Assembly: GCA_040506705.1 (NCBI GenBank)
Contig: JBEVWG010000046.1
Location: 70,042 to 134,041 of the forward strand
DNA from: Thiodiazotropha sp040506705
GTDB taxonomy: Bacteria > Pseudomonadota > Gammaproteobacteria > Chromatiales > Chromatiaceae
Length of the DNA stretch: 64,000 nucleotides
Direction of reading: 5' to 3'
The notes under the pieces are model-generated. The model saw only the letters and a program-made list of their open reading frames with translations. It had not been told where the DNA came from and searched no databases. A program made the translations under genes and the position numbers. Shown in pieces: positions 10,014-17,668 of this stretch. Numbering within the stretch: the first letter of the stretch is position 1; every line of letters begins with the position of its first letter.

Positions 10014-10789
10014 ATACAATGCAAAATGAGGACTTTCCTGGCCTCTACGGTAAAATTCCAGCTTTGGGTGACTTCGTAACTCGCAGACTCCCTCGAAGTT
10101 TCATCGCGCCTTGGGAAACCTGGATGCAGGAAGCGATTGCCAACAGCCGGGAACAACTTGGTGACTTCTGGCTCGACAACTACTTAACCAGCCCCATATG
10201 GCGATTCTCCCTCTCACCAGGGATATGTGGTGAACAGGGATGGGCAGGCATCTTAATGCCCAGCGTGGATCGTGTCGGTCGATACTACCCATTCACCCTG
10301 GCTACAAAACTTGATCCTAAATTTAATCTGTTTCTCTTTATGGAGGAGTCGGAGAGCTGGTTTGCACGCCTGGAAGAACTTGCCCTCTCCTGTCTTGAAG
10401 ATGGATTTCAAATGGATTCACTGGAGCAACAGTTGCTCGCCCTGGGTAACCCAAGTGCAGAACGGGAAGAACTGATTCAGCACGATGCCCCGATCACCCC
10501 CTTGAATAATGCTTGGCATGCACACCTGCAAGAGCAATCCTCTCTGCGCGGTCTCTATCCACTGTTTCTGCCCCATCTGATGAAAAAGCTGCTATTCGCT
10601 TATAGTCTCTGGTGGACTCAAGGTTCAGAGCGGATCTCACCCTCTCTGTTGATCTGTCAAGGACTTCCCCAAATCAAGGGCGCCAGTGCATTGATTGATG
10701 GCGCATGGTCTCAACATGGTTGGGAAGAGATCGAAACCGGTGCCTACAGCATGGGATTCTCAGCCTCGGAAGTTCACGAGCCTCAATGA
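9995..10789 (+). CDS. tagF: T6SS-associated protein TagF
   Basis: A 264-aa cytoplasmic protein of the TagF (SciT/ImpM) family. The N-terminal block GLYGKIPALGDFVTRRLP (about residues 16-33) is the family signature. In Pseudomonas, TagF is a post-translational repressor of T6SS that acts against Fha. In some genomes TagF is fused to the PppA phosphatase; here the two are separate but overlapping genes (ATGA at 10786-10789), which supports a shared regulatory role. The start is GTG 9995, which overlaps tssM; ATG 10019 is an alternative that would still retain the signature block. Confidence 0.9.
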   Translation: MSEQTINTMQNEDFPGLYGKIPALGDFVTRRLPRSFIAPWETWMQEAIANSREQLGDFWLDNYLTSPIWRFSLSPGICGEQGWAGILMPSVDRVGRYYPFTLATKLDPKFNLFLFMEESESWFARLEELALSCLEDGFQMDSLEQQLLALGNPSAEREELIQHDAPITPLNNAWHAHLQEQSSLRGLYPLFLPHLMKKLLFAYSLWWTQGSERISPSLLICQGLPQIKGASALIDGAWSQHGWEEIETGAYSMGFSASEVHEPQ

Positions 10790-11541
10790 GCCAGAACCGA
10801 TTCTACTGGGTCTCTGCCCATATAACCGACAAGGGTAAAGTCCGTGCTATCAACGAGGACGCCTGCCTGGATAGAGCTGACCTCGGAATCTGGGTCGTTG
10901 CTGATGGTATGGGTGGTCATGCAGCGGGAGATTTGGCCTCAAGCATGATAGTCAATGAACTGAAATCCATGGCGCCTGGGGACTCTTTGGGACAATTGGC
11001 TGGTGATGTAGAGCAGCGCCTACACTACGTCAATCAACAGCTACTACTTGAGTCTCAACACAGGGGTGGTGAAATAATCGGTTCCACCGTGGTAACCCTA
11101 CTGGCGTATGATGGTTACTGCATCTACCAGTGGGCGGGTGACAGCCGTATATATCTCTATCGAAGGGGAAATCTGAAACAGCTCAGTCGGGATCACAGCC
11201 AGGTTGAGGAGTTGATCGAGCAAGGCCTCGTTAGTTCCGATGAAGCGGAGCAATCATCAATTGCCAACTATATCACCAGAGCTGTTGGCGCTTGCGATCT
11301 CTTGGAGTTAGACGCTGAAATGGTTGAACCCTGTGATGGAGACCTGTTTCTGCTCTGCAGTGATGGCTTGAACAAAGAGGTCAGTGATTCAGAGATTACT
11401 GATATCCTGGGGCGCCATAATTTTCAGGATTCAATTCAGGAACTGATCAATCTGGCCATGGAGAGAGGGGCTCGTGACAATGTTACTATTGTTTTGGTGC
11501 AGGCAAAATCAGCACAGATTGCCTTAGCTGATGATGCATGA
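10786..11541 (+). CDS. pppA: PP2C-type Ser/Thr protein phosphatase, T6SS regulator PppA
   Basis: A 251-aa PPM/PP2C phosphatase. The metal-binding and catalytic motifs are all visible: INED near residue 22, VADGMGGHAAGD at about 38-49, AGDSRIYLYR, CSDGLN and GARDNVTIV. In the T6SS threonine-phosphorylation pathway PppA removes phosphate from Fha and opposes the kinase PpkA. ATG 10786 overlaps the tagF stop; longer in-frame readings would run back into tagF and lack homology. The matching kinase is not adjacent but lies about 11 kb downstream on the other strand. Confidence 0.93.
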   Translation: MSQNRFYWVSAHITDKGKVRAINEDACLDRADLGIWVVADGMGGHAAGDLASSMIVNELKSMAPGDSLGQLAGDVEQRLHYVNQQLLLESQHRGGEIIGSTVVTLLAYDGYCIYQWAGDSRIYLYRRGNLKQLSRDHSQVEELIEQGLVSSDEAEQSSIANYITRAVGACDLLELDAEMVEPCDGDLFLLCSDGLNKEVSDSEITDILGRHNFQDSIQELINLAMERGARDNVTIVLVQAKSAQIALADDA

Positions 11542-11604
11542 TCTGCTATATTGGGCGTGGTGACTGCTTCAGTATGAAATTTTTAGCCAAAAGGAGTCTA
11601 TGAA

Positions 11605-12906
11605 GTGAGTGATGTAAATAGGTTTCTGGATTTCTTGAAAATCCTCATCATCTTAACATTTGCACTTGCTTTAGGCGCCTGTGAACTGATGGGGCCAAAA
11701 AAACAGGATGAACCTGTAGTTATGGAACCAGAGGAAGAGGTAGAGGCAATACCCCTCCCAACCGATTCTTTGTCACCCAATAAACGCGTTCGCAAAGCCT
11801 TGACGCTGTTACAGAATGGCGACTATGAGAATGCTCGCAATCAGCTTAATTGGGCATTAATGGATCATCCCGATCATGCCAGGGCCAGTGATCTACTTGA
11901 GCAGATGGATGCAGATCCCATAGAGTACCTGGGACTTAAAAACTTCTTCTATGATGTTCAACCGGGAGATTCTCTCTCTTTCATTGCCAAGAGTTTTCTT
12001 AATGACCCCTATAAATTTGTCATATTGGCCCGCTACAATAAACTCGAAAATCCAAGCAGACTGGCACCGGGACAACGTATCCGGGTACCTGGCGAATTAA
12101 GAAAAATTGTCAAACCGAAGGCAAAGGTTAAACCAAAAGCCAAAACTGAACCCAAGCATGAAGCAGTCATTCAACCCGCAGAAATCGAAACAGAAATAAC
12201 CGAAACAGCAGCTGACCCGTTGCCGGATGTCATCCAGGAACCGGTGACATTACCAGCAGAAACAGACATTAAAACAGAGCCAGACTCTACTCCAGAGCTA
12301 TCTGCCAGCACTAGCGATGATATTCTCAATTCTGCTCGGAAACTACATTCCGCCAATGACCTGCCCTCTGCCATCTACCTGCTTGAGAATGAAGGTAATA
12401 GACAACCTGAGTCTAAGGAGATTCGAGTGTTATTGGGTAGTTACTATAGCGAATATTCCACCCAACTGATTGGGCAAAATGATCTGGAAGGTGCCAGAAG
12501 CACTCTGGAAAAACTTATAATACTTGATGCATCAGATGAAAGCGCAATCAATCAACTTATTCTGGTTGAAGATAGAATTGAAGCACAGAAGCTCCTGCAG
12601 AAAGCAAACAATGCCGAGAGTGACGGTCAATATGAAGAAGCCTACAAAACCTATGGCCAAGTCTTAACCTACGACCCTGACAATCTGACTGCCAGAGAGT
12701 CGCAGCTAAAAGTCAGGAACAAAATCACTGACAACTATCATCGGCAGGCGATGCAACTCTTCCGAAAACAAGAGCTGGATGAAGCCATTGCCTTCTGGAA
12801 CAAGATATTGGAACTGGACCCGAATCACTCCCTCGCTCCCGGTTATAAAGCCAGGGCCCTGGAAATGAAACAGCAGTTACAGCGAATCGATACAGGGACT
12901 AAATAA
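11605..12906 (+). CDS. LysM- and TPR-containing lipoprotein at the end of the T6SS operon
   Basis: A 433-aa envelope protein with lipobox LALGAC (Cys26). It has an early TPR-like segment (about 53-95), a LysM peptidoglycan-binding domain (about 113-159, with the PGDSLSFIAK and LAPGQRIRVP hallmarks), a Lys/Pro/Glu-rich linker (160-235) and C-terminal TPR repeats (about 240-425). The start is GTG 11605, set by AAGGAG at 11591-11596 (8-nt spacing); a nearby ATG at 11600 is out of frame and stops at once. It follows pppA by 63 nt and is probably the last T6SS operon gene. A role in anchoring or organising the complex at peptidoglycan is inferred from domains and position only. Confidence 0.8.
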   Translation: MSDVNRFLDFLKILIILTFALALGACELMGPKKQDEPVVMEPEEEVEAIPLPTDSLSPNKRVRKALTLLQNGDYENARNQLNWALMDHPDHARASDLLEQMDADPIEYLGLKNFFYDVQPGDSLSFIAKSFLNDPYKFVILARYNKLENPSRLAPGQRIRVPGELRKIVKPKAKVKPKAKTEPKHEAVIQPAEIETEITETAADPLPDVIQEPVTLPAETDIKTEPDSTPELSASTSDDILNSARKLHSANDLPSAIYLLENEGNRQPESKEIRVLLGSYYSEYSTQLIGQNDLEGARSTLEKLIILDASDESAINQLILVEDRIEAQKLLQKANNAESDGQYEEAYKTYGQVLTYDPDNLTARESQLKVRNKITDNYHRQAMQLFRKQELDEAIAFWNKILELDPNHSLAPGYKARALEMKQQLQRIDTGTK

Positions 12907-13777
12907 GCTCAGAGAAAAGTCTGTGATAGTTATTATTGTAAAGGAACAACTGAACAAGACTCTGTTAGAATAACTTTGATAATAAAGCCAAAGTCTTATT
13001 AATAAACTTATAACCGACGGCAGTTATATTGCTTTCGTTAAAAAAATAATCAAGCGCAAATAAAGTGCTCATAATTAAAACAAATATTAAAACCTTGATT
13101 CTTGAGTCTGATTTTTTCACTGGTTATGCTTATCCTCTTTGTTGATTATATAAATAGATCTATATTTTTTCACGGGATCTCTTTACTTCTTTTGCTGTAA
13201 GTTCATAGCCGTAATATCTGCACCAATACTCCATTTATTATTCTATCAAATAATCTATCATCGCAATTCACTGGAACCACGGATACCGAGAAATCTGTGC
13301 CAAATCGCATTGTTACCCATTCTGAACTCTATAACCAAATCATGTATCTATTGAGCTAAAGATAGTGTTTTTATTCGATGCAGATCAAAAGGCGATTTTG
13401 TATTTTCTCTCTTCGATATAAGAGAGAATATATCTCTTATCTATAAGGACTGATTACACAAGAGACCAGATTTCATGCCCACCATACCGTAAAAAGAGTC
13501 GTTAATAGAAAGAATGGGATGAGCAATCTCCTCATGCTTCACCAAAACTGACATCATCAGATTCACGCCAATGAATCAAATTGGCTTCCCAGTGGTGCAC
13601 TTCTTTAATTGAACCTGGTTTTTAGATGAGTGCGAGGTTAACTAATTAAACGAGTTAGTAATGTACATATTGAAATTAGCTACGCAAATCGACAGGCTGG
13701 AAACTAGTCGATCACTAGCACGCCTGCTATGCTGACATTCAGGACAATCTATTTAACATCAAATAAAGAGGACAGGG
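12907..13777. other. 871-bp AT-rich intergenic region
   Basis: No reading frame with coding character was found on either strand. The region is clearly more AT-rich than the flanking genes and marks the boundary between the T6SS operon and the accessory island. It contains one perfect hairpin (13405-13428) but no recognisable tRNA, transposase remnant or T6SS terminator with a U-tract. The last 100 bp should hold the promoter of the gene at 13778. Confidence 0.6.
13405..13428. other. Perfect 9-bp hairpin in the AT-rich gap
   Basis: TTCTCTCTT, a 6-nt loop, then AAGAGAGAA form a perfect stem. A further TCTCTT follows at about 13432-13437 and could pair with the same arm, giving two mutually exclusive folds. 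There is no U-tract, so a simple intrinsic terminator is unlikely. Function is unknown. Confidence 0.4.
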
Positions 13778-14404
13778 ATGATGAAGAGCAATTTCAATAA
13801 TTCGTCTGGCACGTCAAGCCTCTACTTACTATTGTTTGCGCTCCTCATACTGTTTTTTCACTGCTCGTTAGCTGAAACGACACCACAACAAACGCAATGC
13901 TTGAGATCCCTTCCAGAAGTAACTGATTTCTGCGAACTAAATTCAAGTACTGAAAATACCATGACCTGCAATATTCCGATAACTGTCCCACATGGATTGA
14001 TAGCAGTCACAGATCAGCAGCAAATCAGTAAAGCGTTTGGCGACGGAGGCGAAGGTGGAATATGCTGCGGTAAGGTTGTCTCTGCAACTGATGCCATTAC
14101 GGTCTATCGTGCCTGGACTAAGAGGAGTAAAAAGCTAGGCAATTGGTGGTCGCTTACAATACCCCCCAAGTCCAAAGACGCCTACCGTTCTCAAGATGAC
14201 ATCTGTAGCGAGTGGGACCCCTATTTAATGTTTGTCAGCACATGCAAACTCAGTGTCGGCACTCTAGCAGCAATCGGCCCTGGTCAAAGCGCATGTTGTA
14301 GCGATGGCAATTTCTATCCCGAATCTGATGTCCTTCAGCTCTATATTCCAAACGCAGAACAAAGTGTTACAAATTGCACCACCAGCCCTTGGCGATCACA
14401 TTAG
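13778..14404 (+). CDS. Cysteine-rich secreted protein of unknown family
   Basis: A 208-aa protein with a hydrophobic N-terminal segment (about residues 14-32) that looks like a Sec signal peptide ending near SLAE. The mature part has many Cys residues, including CC pairs (ICCGK and ACCSDG), and a Gly-rich segment (FGDGGEGG), suggesting a disulfide-bonded extracytoplasmic fold. I do not recognise the family. GAGG at 13769-13772 precedes ATG 13778; a second ATG follows directly. It stands 224 nt upstream of the borosin-like methyltransferase on the same strand and may belong to the same island, but a hairpin lies between them. Confidence 0.75.
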   Translation: MMKSNFNNSSGTSSLYLLLFALLILFFHCSLAETTPQQTQCLRSLPEVTDFCELNSSTENTMTCNIPITVPHGLIAVTDQQQISKAFGDGGEGGICCGKVVSATDAITVYRAWTKRSKKLGNWWSLTIPPKSKDAYRSQDDICSEWDPYLMFVSTCKLSVGTLAAIGPGQSACCSDGNFYPESDVLQLYIPNAEQSVTNCTTSPWRSH

Positions 14405-14421
14405 CTAGCACAATCACCCAC

Positions 14422-14456
14422 TGCGATTGAGAATATTCAATACATATTCTATCGCA
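14422..14456 (+). terminator. Imperfect hairpin after the Cys-rich gene, possible terminator
   Basis: TGCGAT/ATCGCA and AGAATA/TATTCT pair around an A/T-rich loop, with a 2-nt bulge on one side. An AT-rich tract (TAATATTTTA) follows. The stem is weak in G+C, so termination is uncertain. Confidence 0.35.
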
Positions 14457-14628
14457 TAATATTTTACGAGTGCTTCTCATAGGAATTCATAAAAAACCAC
14501 ATAGGAGGTCAGCCACTCAAGCTGCTTAAAAAAAATATTTTAACTTAAATCAAATCACGCGAATGCATTCACATAACTGAACAGCCTTTTTCTCTCGTTT
14601 TGTTTAACCACCACATGGAACCATTAAA

Positions 14629-15819
14629 ATGAAAAAAGGATCGTTAGTAGTAGTTGGATCAGGTATCAAGAGTGTCGGTCATATCTCAATGGAGGCGCAG
14701 GGATGGATACAGCACAGTGACGTTGTGCTCTACTGTGTCGCCGACCCTGCAACCGAAGTATGGATCAAGGAGAACAGTAAGCATAGCATTGACTTGTACC
14801 AGTTCTACGGTAACGACAAACGCCGACTCGATACGTACATTGATATGGCCGATGAGATGTTGAAGTACGTTCGCCTGGGCAAGGATGTGTGCGGTGTTTT
14901 CTACGGGCATCCTGGTGTCTTTGTCTATCCGTCCCATCATGCAGTGAATATTGCTCGCGAGGAAGGTCATCGGGCGGCACTGTTACCGGCCATTTCCGCG
15001 CTCGACTGCCTGTTCGCCGATTGTGGTGTAGACCCTTCATCCAAGGGTTCGCAGACCATTGAGGCGACAGATCTGCTGCTACGCAAAAGGAAGTTATTAA
15101 CAGACGGTCATGCCATTATTTGGCAGATCGGCTGTGTTGGGGATCTCGGTTTCAACTTCTCCGGATATGATAACCATAACCTGAATATCTTAGTCGATTA
15201 TCTCGAGACATTTTACGACCCGGATCATGAGGTCGTTCACTACCAAGGATCACAGTATCCGATCTGTAAGTCGGTTGTAGAAAAGATGCCGCTCAAGAAC
15301 CTGCGAACCGCCGCTGTGACTGGCATTTCCACCCTCTACATACCCCCCCAAGACGAGTTGAAAACTGACATTGGTATGGCTGAAAAACTTGGTCTCAAGA
15401 TCAAGCGTGTCAAACAGAACAAAAACGATTCAGCAAAAACCGATATCTATAAGGTTGCCAAAACAGCTACAAAAAACGCTGTACCCTCAGTTAAGGCACA
15501 GATTGATGATAAACCGACCATGGGTAGTCGTTATTTTCCATCACCTGAACACAGTGGCCTTGCGACTTTCATCACAGACCTTTGTTCGAATCCGCATATC
15601 TTGGCGGAATTTATGCGCAATCCCAAACTGGTCGCTGCGACCTACGCCAACCTGACCGAGAGCGAGCTACAGGCTGTTGTATCCATGCATGCAGGCCGAA
15701 TCCGCATGGCGATTAAGCAGGCTCATTATGATGACCCACGCGAGCAAGGCGCCGATGCTGCCCAGCGTCTCTATGCCGAACGCAAGGCAAAATTATATGA
15801 GGACTCTAGGCTTCATTAA
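14629..15819 (+). CDS. Borosin-type peptide alpha-N-methyltransferase with fused C-terminal borosin-binding-like domain
   Basis: A 396-aa SAM-dependent methyltransferase of the tetrapyrrole-methylase fold. The N-terminal 1-240 matches the fungal omphalotin enzyme OphMA along its length as I remember it: KGSLVVVGSGI, YCVADPATEVW, DLYQFYGNDKRRLDTY, GVFYGHPGVFV and GCVGDLGFNFSGYDN. Residues Y57, Y60, R66, Y70 and Y92 fall at the positions of the OphMA catalytic Tyr/Arg set (Y63, Y66, R72, Y76, Y98). Borosin enzymes methylate backbone amide nitrogens of a peptide substrate. Residues about 308-365 (SGLATFITDLCSNPHILAEF and following) resemble the helical borosin-binding domain of SonA-type precursors, here fused in cis. 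The last 30 residues are hydrophilic and do not look like a usual hydrophobic core. A cobalamin/sirohaem methylase role is unlikely given these residues and the neighbours. Confidence 0.88.
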   Translation: MKKGSLVVVGSGIKSVGHISMEAQGWIQHSDVVLYCVADPATEVWIKENSKHSIDLYQFYGNDKRRLDTYIDMADEMLKYVRLGKDVCGVFYGHPGVFVYPSHHAVNIAREEGHRAALLPAISALDCLFADCGVDPSSKGSQTIEATDLLLRKRKLLTDGHAIIWQIGCVGDLGFNFSGYDNHNLNILVDYLETFYDPDHEVVHYQGSQYPICKSVVEKMPLKNLRTAAVTGISTLYIPPQDELKTDIGMAEKLGLKIKRVKQNKNDSAKTDIYKVAKTATKNAVPSVKAQIDDKPTMGSRYFPSPEHSGLATFITDLCSNPHILAEFMRNPKLVAATYANLTESELQAVVSMHAGRIRMAIKQAHYDDPREQGADAAQRLYAERKAKLYEDSRLH

Positions 15820-15875
15820 AGCGTCAGTTGGCACGAGAAACTAAGGATATTTTCAGTCAATTTGGAGAGACTAAC

Positions 15876-17612
15876 ATGACTTCAACAAACAAAACGCAAC
15901 AGAATTTTGATGACGCGCAGAAATTCTTGCAGGACTGTCTGACTACACCGACCCTGGCTCAGGGCTATGAAACACAGGGTCAGATAGCGCAACAAAAATC
16001 GAACCCCGATCTGCTCACCAGTTGGCTAAAGAGCAAAGGGTATGACACTAACCCAACCCAGATAGTCCAGGCGCAGGAGCAGCAGCAGAGCTACCAGCTT
16101 TCCTACTGGTCTGGAACTTACGGGAAGACGTCAGTGAAAAAATCCGACGGAACTTTTGTGGTTGGCCCGCCCATCGTGGTTGTCGACAACAGCACGGTAT
16201 TAATTAACAACGTTGCCATCGTCAATTTCCAGTTCGAGAATGCGACATTGAGCTGGACAAGCGATGCAAACGACACCGCAGGTTCTATAGTTTTCCAGGA
16301 AATTCCTTCGGTCAACAGCAATGAAAACCCACCAACCGGCTATACAGGTAAGCTATTCAGTGGCTCGTTGACACAAACGACATGCACCCCAGGGAACGGT
16401 GCTCTGACCTACAGCGGTCAGATCGGCGACATCGTATCTTTCCCTCTTGAAAACTGGTCCGGCAACTATGGCGCAACTTCACTCAAGCAAGCTGATGGTA
16501 GCTACCTCTCCGGACCACCGTTGATTGTCAAGGACGCTGCAACCGTGCTTCTCGACGAGACTGAAATCAAAAACTTCACCTATTGCTCGGTTGGCAATTC
16601 CTTGAGCTGGAGCCTCGATGATAATGCAACTGCTGGATCGGTCACCTTCAGCAAGATCGTCACACCAACCTCAACAGGATACGTAGGCCCAACCTTTTAC
16701 GGCACTCTGCAGAATAACTCGTCCTCTCCAGCTCAGCAGTACAGCGGAACTCTGTCGACACCCGAGAAGCTATCAGACTGGATCGGTGTTTACGGCCAGA
16801 CAACCATCACCAAGAGTGATGGCAGCTACGAAGCGGGGCCGCCGGTGGTGGTTATCAGCGACACCCAGGTGACCCTGAGTGGCCGCAATCTCACCGATAT
16901 CGATTTCGATATCAATACCAATGTGCTGACATGGCCCTTCAACAGCAATCAGTCCGGCGGCTCTATCACCTTTATGCGCATCACCACACCAACCTCCAGT
17001 GGCTATGTCGGTAACTCGTTCAGCGGTACAATCCAACAGGAGTCCGGTGGCGGAACATTGCCCTTCTCAGGTATTCTCGGCCAACCCTACTCGGGTGGCG
17101 GCGGCTATCATGAGACCACCTTGCAGAAGATCTTTACCATTGCTGGCTATGTCATCGTCGTAATTGCCGGACTGCAGTACATCTATCAAGGCATCAAACT
17201 GGCCAAGTGGGCATGGACTAAGTTTTCCCAGTGGCGCCAGTCCGCTGAAGAGGTCGACCCGGGACTCGAAGATGGCGTACCCGAGGCCGACGCCAATCCC
17301 GGTCCACAGATCGACCCGGATAATCCGCCTCCGGAAAACACCACCACAGATACCACCACCGAAACCCAGGCCGATCCGGTAACCACAACCGATACGACTA
17401 CAGATGTCACCACTGAAGTCACCGACGTCACCACTGAGGTCACAGATGTCACCACTGAGGTCACGGATGTCACCACAGAAGTGACTGATGTGACAACCGA
17501 AGTGACCGATGTCACCACTGAAGTGACAGAGGTTGAAGTCGTAGAAGTGGAAGTCGTCGAAGTTATCGTAGCAGCTGAAGACGAAGAGGAAGAGGATCCC
17601 AACAAGAAATAG
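15876..17612 (+). CDS. Nif11-leader-like, beta-repeat, membrane-spanning protein with Val/Thr heptad tail; candidate borosin substrate
   Basis: A 578-aa protein starting at ATG 15876, set by GGAG at 15864-15867. Residues about 10-65 resemble a Nif11-type RiPP leader (AQKFLQDCLTTPTLAQ, then LLTSWLKSKGYDTNPTQI). Three repeats of about 110 aa follow (Trp anchors at residues 78, 194 and 302), each with a W-x-G-x-YG-x-T start, a DG[ST][FY] turn, GPP plus hydrophobics, and a late GY-x-G. A single membrane span lies at about 418-440, then an acidic Pro/Asp/Asn segment, six DVTTEVT heptads (510-551) and a Val/Glu-rich end (552-578) finishing in an acidic patch. There is no signal peptide. It follows the methyltransferase by 56 nt. 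The substrate role is inferred from leader, position and the Val-rich tail; a structural or surface protein is the main alternative. Confidence 0.8.
   Translation: MTSTNKTQQNFDDAQKFLQDCLTTPTLAQGYETQGQIAQQKSNPDLLTSWLKSKGYDTNPTQIVQAQEQQQSYQLSYWSGTYGKTSVKKSDGTFVVGPPIVVVDNSTVLINNVAIVNFQFENATLSWTSDANDTAGSIVFQEIPSVNSNENPPTGYTGKLFSGSLTQTTCTPGNGALTYSGQIGDIVSFPLENWSGNYGATSLKQADGSYLSGPPLIVKDAATVLLDETEIKNFTYCSVGNSLSWSLDDNATAGSVTFSKIVTPTSTGYVGPTFYGTLQNNSSSPAQQYSGTLSTPEKLSDWIGVYGQTTITKSDGSYEAGPPVVVISDTQVTLSGRNLTDIDFDINTNVLTWPFNSNQSGGSITFMRITTPTSSGYVGNSFSGTIQQESGGGTLPFSGILGQPYSGGGGYHETTLQKIFTIAGYVIVVIAGLQYIYQGIKLAKWAWTKFSQWRQSAEEVDPGLEDGVPEADANPGPQIDPDNPPPENTTTDTTTETQADPVTTTDTTTDVTTEVTDVTTEVTDVTTEVTDVTTEVTDVTTEVTDVTTEVTEVEVVEVEVVEVIVAAEDEEEEDPNKK
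16098..17090 (+). repeat. Three tandem ~110-aa beta-rich repeats within the 578-aa protein
   Basis: Repeat anchors (the Trp codon of W[SI]G-x-YG) lie at 16107, 16455 and 16779, giving periods of 348 and 324 nt. Shared landmarks are a DG turn, GPP followed by two or three Val/Ile, an L-[ST]-W or L-T-W motif, a Gly-Ser-hydrophobic-Thr/Val-Phe segment and GY-x-G. DNA identity among the copies is modest, so the duplication is old. Confidence 0.8.
17403..17528 (+). repeat. Six 21-bp units encoding DVTTEVT
   Basis: Six consecutive in-frame 21-bp units encode identical heptads, but the codons differ (GAT/GAC, GTC/GTG, ACC/ACA, ACT/ACA/ACC, GAA/GAG). The protein repeat is therefore more conserved than the DNA, which argues for selection on the peptide and not for very recent slippage. 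The units are followed by alternating Val/Glu residues. Confidence 0.9.
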
Positions 17613-17626
17613 ATCAGCATCAGTGC

Positions 17627-17649
17627 CCGCCGCCCTGATAGGGCGGCGG
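17627..17649 (+). promoter_or_regulatory. GC-rich intercistronic hairpin between candidate precursor and oxygenase genes
   Basis: CCGCCGCCCT, loop GAT, AGGGCGGCGG: a perfect 10-bp stem starting 15 nt after the stop codon of the 578-aa protein and ending 19 nt before the oxygenase ATG. No U-tract follows. Such stems often stabilise the upstream message or partly terminate transcription, giving more of the upstream product; that role here is inference. Confidence 0.6.
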
Positions 17650-17668
17650 AGCGTAAGAGCAGAAGACC

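Noticed and set aside
14629..15819. Assignment of the methyltransferase to cobalamin or sirohaem biosynthesis
   Set aside because: The fold is shared, but the borosin Tyr/Arg set, the extended OphMA-like blocks and the C-terminal helical domain are not features of those enzymes, and no tetrapyrrole genes are nearby.
15828..15875. Longer start (TTG 15828) for the 578-aa protein
   Set aside because: ATG 15876 has a GGAG 8 nt upstream; the longer form starts just after the methyltransferase stop without a ribosome-binding site.
17403..17528. CRISPR-like array
   Set aside because: The 21-bp units are contiguous, in frame and without spacers; they encode a protein repeat.
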